Below, piece by piece: positions 1 through 10,300 of a stretch of DNA of 64,000 bases. Position 1 is the first letter of the stretch; each line of letters opens with the position of its first letter. A program made the position numbers and the translations under genes. The notes under the pieces are model-generated. The model saw only the letters and a program-made list of their open reading frames with translations. It searched no databases and was not told the origin of the DNA. Source of the stretch: Bacteroidota bacterium (lineage in GTDB: Bacteria; Bacteroidota; Bacteroidia; Chitinophagales; Chitinophagaceae); contig JAEZGI010000029.1 of NCBI GenBank assembly GCA_023416995.1, positions 80,735 through 144,734 on the forward strand, given 5' to 3'.

Positions 1-361
1 TCATAGGGCATATACTTCGCGGATAATCATCAACATAATAGCGTTAGCATTGAATAGGTATAGCTCTTTTAACAACTAAAGCTGTATTACTTACAATTCT
101 GATACCATTGAATGCCAGATAATCAGCCATTGCCCGCTGAGTATATGTGATCGTGGGCATGGTGTCGTCCTGCCCATGCGACTTTGCCGGCGGTGACCAT
201 TGAAGCCGACCAGGTTGAACCATAATGACAAGCTGTGCTGTGCTAAAATTTGCCCGATACCTTTCGAAAAGAGTAGAAAGCGTTCCCCTGTAAATACATA
301 CTCCATCGCGTAAAATCCGGGGCTGGTTGTGATCGCACCTGGTGTTCTTACCAAAGATCAA
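1..361 (-). pseudogene. Frameshifted remnant of an unrecognised gene
   Basis: On the minus strand the frame ending at the TGA at positions 3-1 reads like true protein in its last 20 or so residues (…LYLFNANAIMLMIIREVYAL). Upstream, the plausible coding signal (…YTQRAMADYLAFNGIRIVSNTALVV) lies in another frame that stops at 44-46. Joining them needs one frameshift near position 60, and a further shift seems needed near 350. I read this as the 3' part of a decayed gene, or of a gene with sequencing errors. I do not recognise the family. It could also be chance. Confidence 0.25.
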
Positions 362-602
362 TTTTTGCTGCAGCGGTCACCGGACCGTTGATCTGACAGC
401 GAACCAAATACTTACACAATTAAAATCAAACCCAATGGAAAAGGACTTAATCGTTAAATGGACCGTCAGGGAATCTCATCTTTTATTGAATGAAAGATCT
501 GGCGCAACAGGAAGACAATTAATCAGGTGTTGAGCAACTATGGTTCACACGTGCAGTTCCAGCCTGTAATAGATAGTTTGTAAGTTTTGCTTCAGAAGGT
601 AC
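362..602. other. Short gap, nothing recognised
   Basis: About 240 bases lie between the decayed fragment and the stop of the T9SS protein gene. Short open frames exist but none has a plausible protein composition. No clear terminator hairpin was seen next to the stop codon at 603. Confidence 0.4.
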
Positions 603-3600
603 TCATTCCAGCTTCAGCACTTTCATGCTTCCAATTAGTCGTTTCTTTTTCTTGTCGTACAGCCTGATGTAGTAGGCACCGTGTCTTAGATTAAGATTTA
701 GAAATTGATAGGTCGTTTGATTTTTAACATCTTTCGAAACAACAATGCGTCCTGACGCGTCGAGCATCTGGATGGAATAAAACGATGCTGGCTGTAAGCC
801 CTGGATTGTTAGGTTGCTGGTGAATGGCGTTGGATAGGCAATAATAGTCGAGTTCGGATAATCAACATCAACAATCGCTGTGACTGCTGTGCGGATGATC
901 TTTACACTATCAAGCGCCGTAGCAGATGTCACGCATTCATCGGCCGATTTCATCTGCACATAAATCCAGTTGTCGCCTACGTTGAGCGAAACGGCTGGCA
1001 AAGCGAGAATGTTTGAGCTGCTTTCTGGTTGAAGGATGTTAAGCATTCCCCTGTCTTTCGCAAAGCTGTATAACGCCCCGTTGCCAGCTGCAGAGGCTAT
1101 AGCTGTAAGCTGGAGGATGGTGGTGTTTTTATCAACTACTGTTGTGTTCGTGTTAAGTTTTACAACAGGTTTTATCGGCGTTGTAATGGTGAAGTTGACA
1201 GCCAGTTTCTTTTGGATGCTGCCATTGCTGAAAGTAATTTCTATGTTTTGGTTTCCGGCGTTAAGTTTTGCGGGTTCAAACAGAAAGTTGCCGCTGTTGT
1301 CAAGGTTAACAGCTGTTCCGTTTATTTTAACGGTGATTGTTGCCGGATGGGCAGCGACAATGTTGGTTATTGTAATCGTTTGTGCTGTTTCATTGCCGCA
1401 ATAACTTGTTTTTAAACCAGAGAGCACTGGCTCTGGCAGCAATGCAGCGAGGTTAACGATCCGCGTGGAAGTAGTATTTGTTACAATAGGAAGATTGTAA
1501 TCGAAATAGATACTGGCTTTATTAGTGATGACATCTTCAATTTTTAATGAAGCCTTTGGCTTAATCGAAAACGTCAGAAAACCTTGACTCGCCTTTTCAT
1601 TCACATTACTATCAGGGAGTAACACGTTATTAAACTTCCATTCAAGATGGCGGCCATTTTTAATCGTCATCGTATACGGATGACTGGCGGTGAGCATCTG
1701 GAAACCTGAAATGTCTAACGCTTCATGCAAAGTATCCCTGATGACAACATTGAAAGTGGTATCAGTACCTGTGTTTTGAAAACGGATGAGATAATGGAGC
1801 TTGTCGGTGGTTAACAAATCCACCGGAAAAACGCCACCATGTAATTCATTTTTATCATTCGGATCGAACGAGCCGGTGGCAATCTCAGTAAGCACAAATG
1901 AATTGTTGAGCGGCGTTGCATCTTCCTGGTCATAGGACACGGAAACCTGGGAAATGAGTTTGTCGCCAATTTCCGTTTCAGGCGGTGCGGCTAACCGGGC
2001 CGTAAAAAGGATATGCAGCGTGTCTTTTAAAGATCGGGAACTGAAATCCCAGGTCAGCGTATCGTTGCTGCTTGCGGAAAAAGCGGGACTCGCGCTAAGG
2101 ATAGTAAGTCGCGGATCGCGTACCAGTTTCACAAGTGGACGGTCGACTGCGACAGCACCCAGGTTTGTAACCGTTACCTGGTAACTGACTTCAAACCCCG
2201 GTCTTGGTTTATTCAGCGGCAACAGACGCACGGCGAGATCCGTAAGCATGCTATTAGGAACCAGCCGCACGGTGAATGAATCGTCCATGTCATAGGTGGG
2301 GAAGTGCGCGGCAAATTGCGCTGGTGTGGCTGTATAGTATGGTTGATTACTCAGAAAGCGGAAGACATGATTTCCTGTGTCGATAGGTGCGTTAAAAGCG
2401 CCGCTGCTCGCGGAAAAGTATTCGGATATGTTCTCTTTGGTGATCTCGAGTCTCCCATCATTATAATGGTCTTCGTCAGCGTCTTTGATGCCGTTGTTGT
2501 TGGCATCTATATACACCGCCACTTTTATCTTGTTGGTTTCCCCAAGACTAAGCAGCCAGATGTTTGTATCATACACGGGATCGGCAATAAATTCAACGCC
2601 ACCACCAACGGTGCCAACGCAGAAAACGTTACCACTCGCATCCAGGGCGATATCTTCTACAAAAGAGGGATTGTCGGCAGTGTGTCCAAAGAAACCATGT
2701 CGTACCTCATTTGATCCGTCCTGGTAACTGGTTACCCAGACGGTGTGATTCTTCACATTCTCTATAACATCCCCATCATGCGAAAAAGTAGATCCACCTG
2801 CAGTCACAATACCTGAAGCATAAACGGCGATGGCGTTTAAACGATCATCGCCGGTGCCGCCCAGTAATTTCATAGATAAGACTGTACCAGCGTTTGAAAC
2901 TTTGGTGACCCAGCCGTCGGTGCCGCCGCGGTTTGTTTGCCCCGGTAAATTAGTCGACCGGGTATAACCTGAAACGAAAAAGTTACCCATGTAATCCTGT
3001 GTAACCTTGTCAAATTGTTCTTCATCACTATTGCCACCGATATGTGATTGCCAGAGGATTGTTCCCTGGTCGTTGAACTTCATCAGCAGCGCATCACCAC
3101 GGGAAGCGTTGCTACCGAATGGCGTGTTGTCACGTGTGCCACCGCTGATAATGAAATTGCCGTCTTCGGTTTTTTTGAAGTCTGTCGCGGTGTTGTTGTA
3201 TTGCGTGGTGAGCAGTTTGCTCCAGGTTGTGTTGCCATTGGCATCGAGTTTGGCGAGCCATATTTGTTTTTTGCCGGTTGTGTTTTGTGTGATGTCATTG
3301 TTGCCGGTGGAGTTGGCGATGATCAGATATCCACCATCAGCCGTTTGCTGAACGCCTACGCCTTCTTCGTTACCTGTTGCGGTGAATCTTCTTTCCCATA
3401 CCAGTGTGCCGGTCGCGGATAACTTTGCGATCAGGATGTCGCTGTCGAAGTTTGGCGCATCTATTGGCGCGGTCGACAGGCTTCCGATCATTACATAACC
3501 GCCGTCGGCTGCTTCGATGATGTCGCCGCCCTTGTACCAGCGGCTGTTGAAAGAAATACTTATCGGGATTTGCCGTCCCAGCTGCAGATCAAAAAAGTTG

Positions 3601-3851
3601 ATGCGCATTTCATCGAGGTTGCAGCTGTCGCAGTCACGCATGCCGAATACTACCACCTGCGATTTTGAATTGACAAACACGCTGTGCTCGCCGAGGTCAC
3701 CGCCGAGGCTTCCGAAGGTTGTTTCGCGTCTTATTTGTAATTGCTGTGCGGTGGAGATGGATAGGCCGATTGCAAGGATCGCCAGCAACGCAATGGATTT
3801 TCGAATAACGGATTTGATTCCAGTGTTTGGGAGTCGGAAAAACGCATTCAT
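603..3851 (-). CDS. Secreted beta-propeller protein with T9SS C-terminal sorting domain
   Basis: A 1082-residue exported protein. Residues 1-36 form a signal peptide: a basic start, a hydrophobic stretch (ALLAILAIGLS) and cleavage near STAQQ. Residues about 40-420 hold repeats of the type DGGY..…G.…D.l..KL...G...W, typical of a propeller of short blades. Residues about 440-470 have a calcium-loop-like segment (YIDANNNGIKDADED). Residues about 540-795 are DUF11/DUF7619-like beta domains (SFDPNDKN, then IYFDYNLPIVTN). The last 75 residues match a type A T9SS sorting domain (YPTPFTSNLTI, then LDASGRIV, then GAYYIRL). Family knowledge says such proteins cross the outer membrane by T9SS and stay surface-bound or are released. 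It is 470 bp from the giant-protein operon on the same strand, so it is probably a separate unit. Role unknown, perhaps adhesion. Confidence 0.9.
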   Translation of the reverse strand: MNAFFRLPNTGIKSVIRKSIALLAILAIGLSISTAQQLQIRRETTFGSLGGDLGEHSVFVNSKSQVVVFGMRDCDSCNLDEMRINFFDLQLGRQIPISISFNSRWYKGGDIIEAADGGYVMIGSLSTAPIDAPNFDSDILIAKLSATGTLVWERRFTATGNEEGVGVQQTADGGYLIIANSTGNNDITQNTTGKKQIWLAKLDANGNTTWSKLLTTQYNNTATDFKKTEDGNFIISGGTRDNTPFGSNASRGDALLMKFNDQGTILWQSHIGGNSDEEQFDKVTQDYMGNFFVSGYTRSTNLPGQTNRGGTDGWVTKVSNAGTVLSMKLLGGTGDDRLNAIAVYASGIVTAGGSTFSHDGDVIENVKNHTVWVTSYQDGSNEVRHGFFGHTADNPSFVEDIALDASGNVFCVGTVGGGVEFIADPVYDTNIWLLSLGETNKIKVAVYIDANNNGIKDADEDHYNDGRLEITKENISEYFSASSGAFNAPIDTGNHVFRFLSNQPYYTATPAQFAAHFPTYDMDDSFTVRLVPNSMLTDLAVRLLPLNKPRPGFEVSYQVTVTNLGAVAVDRPLVKLVRDPRLTILSASPAFSASSNDTLTWDFSSRSLKDTLHILFTARLAAPPETEIGDKLISQVSVSYDQEDATPLNNSFVLTEIATGSFDPNDKNELHGGVFPVDLLTTDKLHYLIRFQNTGTDTTFNVVIRDTLHEALDISGFQMLTASHPYTMTIKNGRHLEWKFNNVLLPDSNVNEKASQGFLTFSIKPKASLKIEDVITNKASIYFDYNLPIVTNTTSTRIVNLAALLPEPVLSGLKTSYCGNETAQTITITNIVAAHPATITVKINGTAVNLDNSGNFLFEPAKLNAGNQNIEITFSNGSIQKKLAVNFTITTPIKPVVKLNTNTTVVDKNTTILQLTAIASAAGNGALYSFAKDRGMLNILQPESSSNILALPAVSLNVGDNWIYVQMKSADECVTSATALDSVKIIRTAVTAIVDVDYPNSTIIAYPTPFTSNLTIQGLQPASFYSIQMLDASGRIVVSKDVKNQTTYQFLNLNLRHGAYYIRLYDKKKKRLIGSMKVLKLE

Positions 3852-4321
3852 GTAGAGGACAGGTTTAGGGTGTTATTGGTTGAGCAGGGATATGGGGGCT
3901 GATGGAAATTTTGGGGAACGATCGGGGTAGTAAGGTATGGAGAGTATTTTGATTTCCCAATCCTGAACTGTATATACTAGTACATGGTACCCCCCTGTTC
4001 TGCGCATTGTTACCAGATGTAAACCGGTGCTGTCTTCTGTTAAATAGGTAGTCTATGCAGACCGTAAGGACAGTACGGTTGAATCTTTTTCTCTGTTGCG
4101 CTTCCCAATATAGGTACATTAACCAAAACTTAAAAACACGATTGGCTTATGGCAATAGGCCTATGTCTCAAAACATTGAACAAGTGTTTTCATCAACGAC
4201 GTATCACAGTAATTTTTACCAGCCCGAATACAATTGGAGCAAAGACCTGTCGAAAAATTGCTGGATGATATTTCTTATTACTTCGATCAAAATAGTCTTA
4301 CGTACTGACTTACTCACCTCC
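3852..4321. other. Gene-free gap upstream of the T9SS protein gene
   Basis: About 470 bases hold no credible gene. A 97-codon open frame on the plus strand (4055-4348) has a composition unlike protein and runs into the convergent 3' end of the 2698-residue gene. The stretch presumably carries the promoter of the minus-strand T9SS protein gene and the end of the giant-gene transcript, but I see no clear motif for either. Confidence 0.4.
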
Positions 4322-7300
4322 TCATTTGAACAAATTAAAGTGTGTTGACCCCGATGGAGTAATCTTTTGAATTTCGTAGTCATACTCAGCGCCCAGACGT
4401 ACGGTATCTATCCACTGGAATATTGCACGGCGCCGGACAATTCCTTTTTTCAAATCCATTGGCGTTAATAATTCAATGCGCGAAGGCTGCGGCGACCAGG
4501 CAAACTTTACGCATTCTACCGGCTGCGCACCTTTTTTGCGTCTTAGTAAACCATACGCTGCAGCTGGTACAGGAGTTACAGGTGTGGATACAATTTCAAC
4601 TTTTAAACCTAAGGGTTGCAGTTTATTCGCAACACCTGTTGAATCAGTTATGGTAATATCATCTAATAGAATTAGCAACGAGTCTCCGGCTGCCAAGCGC
4701 ACTGATTTGTTATGCTGTATTTCCAGCAATGAAAACCTGAGAACAGCACTGTTATCTTCTACCGTCTTAAAATCCATGATGGCAACATCTGTAGCAATGC
4801 CCGAAGCATTTACCCATTTAAATGTTACTTTCGACGTAACCTTTATGCCGTTACCTGCAAACAGCGCTAATAGTCCTTCGCTGGTTGCATTGTACTCACG
4901 ACGGTCTGCAGCAAATATCAATTCTGTTTTTTTATTGTCGGTGCCCGATTTATAAGTAACCTCACGATTTGTTTGCGCTGCCTGCGAAGCTAACCTCCGA
5001 TTGTATTCAGGATCCTCGAACTGCGTGTATCGATATGCAAAAGGATCACGCAACTTATTTTGGCGTGCAAGCCGCAGTGGAAGTACCAGTGTTTGTCCAT
5101 AATTAGCGATATCGCCGATGATAATTTTAGCGGGTGTGACAGTTACTCTCAACTGAACGGCAGTGCCATGCGGCAGATCACTTAAAAACTGCCTGAACAT
5201 GTCAATCTCTTTTTGCCTGTTCTCTTCGGGCAGAGCAGGCACATACAAATCACCCCTTTTCATCAGCGGCAGCTGTCTTCCCGGTACGACAAGTTCTGCA
5301 TTTATATTCCAGTCGGAATTGGGAATGGGCGTGACATTTTCAGGGTATCTTTTGAATTCAAGTGCAAATCTTCCATCGTGCGATTCCGGAAGTATACCGC
5401 TTCCCAGTTGCGGAATGCATACCTGCAGTCCGTGAGCTTCGTTGTCTTTTACAACAAATGCATTGTCGTGTGGCATTGCATTTTTGTTTATCCGGTGCTG
5501 AACTGTGAGCTCTGATTCAAAATACCAGGCCCATGTTTGCAATGCGTTCTGCGGAGCGGGTTCGGTAAGCTGGTTACTTGGGGGATTCGCGGGTAAAGCA
5601 ACCGGCCTTGGAAAACGGTGCTGAACAGCAATGCCACCTGCGACCAATGGCCTACTATCATTGTTATTTTCGCCTTCTTCATTCAGGTCTTGCCTTATAA
5701 GCATATTGCGAAATACAAATGGCACGCCCGGTCTTGCCCCAACAAAAAGATAATACAAGCCACCAGGCAAAACGGGCTGCCATTGTTTAACCGGACCAAT
5801 TTCTGCAGGCAGCAGCTTAAAGTTTTCAGGAAGTGGTGGCGTTGCGGGAACAGGTAATAAGGTGCTTATATATCGTGCTCTGAAGTTTGCAGGCAGGAAT
5901 TTTTTTAAAGGCGTTGCTTCCCTGAAATTTTCATACTGCACTTGATGCGAAACTGCATTCCACCACAGGCGGTGATCCTGTTTTAAATCTGAACCTATGA
6001 TGCCTTTGTTTTTATCAGTAAACTTAACAGACATGCGCAACGCACTCAATCCCCAATGCCACTTACGGTCATCAGGATTCAAATTCCATTTGTCTTTATC
6101 GATATTCAATGGCTGAACGCCCGTTACCTGCGGCGGGGCAATTTCAAAACTCTCTGGTCTTGCAGGTGCAATACTGCCCCCAAATTGTCCTTCTGAAAAT
6201 CTGAGTTGTTTGAGTGGCAAACGTAAAGGTCCGCCGCTTTCTGCAATTGAAGTAAACTGCTCGCCAGATGCAAGCACTTCGAATGCGTATTCAATTTCAG
6301 GAAAGCGCATTCCCGGTTCTTTGCCCGATGAAAATACTTTGCGAATGCGCACGACAGCCACAGGCGAATCTGCTGCAATGCGACTGCGCACGTCGTTGCC
6401 CCAGGCTCCTACAAAGCTGTAATCATTTGCAATAATCTCTTCCTGCTGCCATACGCGGCTCACGGCAGGTATAATTCTTTTTCCCGTTTGATCAAGACAA
6501 AGCAATTCGGCAAATATCAATACGGGCGTGCGGTCTGATGCTACATCATTAACCACTTTAAAATCTAGCCCCAGGTAGGGACTAACGGTAAAGCTCACGG
6601 GCATTTTATTTGGCTTTCCATCTACTTTTAAATTCGCAGGAAGTAATGTAACCGCAGGATACCTGTCAACAACTTTTCCATTGCCTGTAAACCGGTATGA
6701 ATGAATTTGTGCAGCAGCAAAATAAAAACTGTATGGGTTGTTAGATGTATCAGCGTCAGTTCTGTCGTGTATGTCTTCTTTCACAATATTGCTGAAGCCC
6801 TGCCAGGTTATAAGCGCATTGCGCCGCCATACAAGGTCGCTTGTTACTTCTGGGTCTTCATTCAATAGCTGCCCGATAGCAGGCGGAAAACTATTGCGTT
6901 GTTCATCATACAATCGTTTCAGCAGCGTTTCGCGGCTGAGGCGTGCAGGAGAGTCCGCAGGTAGTGCCGCTGTTACGCTTACTAATTTCTGCTCGTCTTT
7001 GAAGGTTTCTACCGGCGGGTTTTGAATACGGAACCAGCTTTCCATAAGCGTTGCGGGGTCGAGGCGTCGAAAGCGTCTAAAGCGTGTAAGGTCAAACAGG
7101 GATATTTGCACGGGCACAGGTTTTCGGTCTCCCCGTGACGCCAATGACAATGGAACAACGGGTAAGGGCTGCGCACTGGCGATGTTTTTATGCAGGAACA
7201 AAATGGGATCTGCTGCCAGCAGGGAAGCGGGTTGTGAATCATTTCCTGTCCAATCGTTTACAGCTTGTTGTAGTCTGCCTAGGAAGGGGAGGGACATCAA

Positions 7301-10300
7301 CGCCCAATCTCTACGCGGTGTAATAGAAGGCATCGCATAGTCTTCGGGCACAGAAAGGATCGCACGTTGTATACCACCAGGCAGGTATTGCAGGTTGAGT
7401 GGCTCGTTTGATGAATTAGACGAGTTCAATATTTTTTGAATGGCACTTGCTTCAACAAGTATTGCATTGTTTAGCTTCGTTATCTCGTTTTGCCCGGCTG
7501 TTTCTGCAAGTAATTTTTCGATGAAAGGTTTATAATGAAAGGCTGCACTTATTCGCGAGAATTCGTGTGCATCTATGCTTAACACTTCCAAGGGATCGCT
7601 GTTATCTTCGTTCTCTTGTTTTGAAGGAGATCCGACTAGCGCTGAGTATATCTTTTTTCTTGGCTTGTTTTCTTTATCAAAAAAATAACGGATATAGCTT
7701 GAGAACTTTGATGGCGATGCAAACCTTATTTCCTGTATAGCTGTCCACCTCCTGTCGTTACTCTGCTCCAAAGGTGTTGAAAGGTTTCTAAATCCTACAT
7801 CTACAAGCCGGTGTTCGACTACCGCAAGAAATTGCCATGCTGCATCGTCTTTAAAATTAAACAAAACGATACCCGAACCTGCGGTTAGCGCTTTTGAATC
7901 TATTTCGTGCTGATTAAACAAAATACGCAACGTATGACGAATGTGGTTGAGATCTCCGGCGTTGCCTGCAGGCCTGATTGCCGGCAATGCGGTGAATGAG
8001 CAGTGAATTTCGACACGCCTGTTGTTGCTGACGCTTGGGCTGTCCGGTAAAGTTTCGCCAAACCAGGCAACGGTCAAGCGTTTATCGGCAGTCGCCTCCG
8101 GTATGCCAAAATCGTCCTTCAATATTTTTTTCAGACGCGCTTTAACACCTATGGCCCTTTTACGCGACAGGTCGAAGTTGTCTGCTACTGCCCCCGTATT
8201 GTCTGTATGTCCCTCGATGCTAAGAGTGAGCTCAGGGAAAAGTTTCATTTGTTCAGCTACCTTGCGAAGCTTTTCTTCTTCACTTGGTTTTATAACACTC
8301 AAATTTGAATTGAATAAAATTACAGGGAGTTCAATTTGAGGATTTAGTGCAGAACGTGGATATGATACAAGATTATTTACATCTATCATTCCATTCAGCA
8401 AAAAAGAAACGGTCCATTTTTTTTCAGTATAATTGAGCGTATATCCTGCATTAAGGTTACCGGAGGAAGAACCAAAAACTTCTTTAATGGTATGTTCCGC
8501 CGTAACAGCAGGTGAACTGGATGAAAGCGGGCCCGCACCCCACCGGCAATTGAATACAGCTTCAACACATGCATGATTCAGCTTAAGTGTTTTTTTGCCG
8601 ACTCCATCTTTATTTACAAAAAACGATGCTGAAGCAAAACCCGCAGAAGGCTCTCCCGAAACATCGTCCAGCAACATGCCGGGTAGCAACTCAAGTGTTT
8701 TATGGGCGTTATTTTTAAAACCAGAAAAACTCAATTGCAGCGACCGGTGATCCAACCAGCCTTTGTTGACATTCAAAACAGGCTTGCCTGGAATGTTCCA
8801 GTAAAAGTTTGTTGTTATACCGGGTGTGATAAGGTCTATTACATTGCCGGGGAATTGTGTTGTCAGCAGATCAAACGCTACTTCTGCAACCGCCTTGAGC
8901 GAAGCACCATCGCCCCAAGTAAATTGCATGGTGATTTTCACAGCAACAGGTAGCATCGCAGCGTCCAGCTTAACAGCAACAGTCATGCTGATGTTCTCTC
9001 CTTCCAATTCTATCTTTCCTTTGAACTCTGCAGGCTTACCGGACTCAATATCGTTGTCTTCCAACGGCACAAACCATCGTTCGCCAAACAAGTAAAATTC
9101 CAGCAGGCAATCGATGTCTATTTTATTTGTAGTGGCTGTGTATTCAAATATTTTCCAGTGAAGACGCGGCGCAAAATTATTTTTTTGCGGATCGAGGCTC
9201 AAGATGCCATTAACCTGCTGCGGCGCTGCACCCCCCTGCAGGGTTGAGCTTACAGACTGTATTTTTAATGAACCTGCAGTGCGTACAAATTTTACTCTTA
9301 CAACATTGCCAAGCTCGGGTAACTGTTGTTTGTGTTGTGGAAACGGAAGCTGCACCCGACCAATGATGTCCACCGATTGTACTTCATTTGCCTGTATCAC
9401 TACTTTTTCCAGCGTTAACGGAAAAAAATAAAAGCCCAGCAGCATAAGCGGGTCATCTGTTTGTTGCATCAGCCGCCATTCATAGCCACGCAATGCATTT
9501 TTTCTTGATGATACGGCATTGGTATCATTCACATCTTCCGCACCTTGCGCTTCGTCTTCCCTTTTGAATGTATCAGCTTTGAAAGGAAGGTCCCTGAACC
9601 AGCATAGCCACGAAGGACCTGTTACAAATGACAGTGCAACTGGCGTTGACAGTGTGCAAAGCTCAAAATCTTCATCTTGCTCTGTTTGCCGTTGCATCGG
9701 TGTTCTGATAATGCCGGATATGATATCTGCAGTTGATGCACCTCTCCACCATCCGCGCTGATCGCGCAGGCGTTTGCCATCGCCAAAAGCAGCCATGCTG
9801 CCTGCAGTGATGGTGACGCCGGGATCGTCTGATTTAATGAGTTTGAGTTCTTTTTGATTGATCACAAACTTTCCGCTGATTCCTTTTAAAGCATCTTCAT
9901 CTTTCAAAGTAACTGATTGATCACCCTGTGCATTTGCCAGCTCGATTTTACCGGGATAATTGTCTAATTCCAATGTGGCTTTTACCGGCCATGCAAATGG
10001 CTCAACCAGGTTTATAACATTTGTTTTTTCTACTTCGAGTTCCAGCATTTCATCTGCATCGCCTTTTGCAAGCACTGCTTTTTCTGCCAGCTGCTGCCAG
10101 TGTTCAGCATAGCTTTCACGGCGCGGAATCAATACCGGTTTATCAACGACTTCTTCGGGTTGATCGTTGTTTTCCTGCTTCTCTTCTTTAGGTAATTGCG
10201 CCAGCGCATTTATTTCCTCGGTGTAGGGAAGACTGTACAGCATCTGGGCGCCTGTAAAATCAGTTCGTTTAGATAATAGTTGTTGCGAAGTTTTAGGATC

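Noticed and set aside
603..3851. Open frames opposite the T9SS gene (for example 1036-1404 and 3048-3422)
   Set aside because: They are shadows of a long gene with clear domains from end to end.
4055..4348. 97-codon open frame on the plus strand
   Set aside because: Composition is unlike a protein, it overlaps the 3' end of the giant gene, and no start signal stands out.
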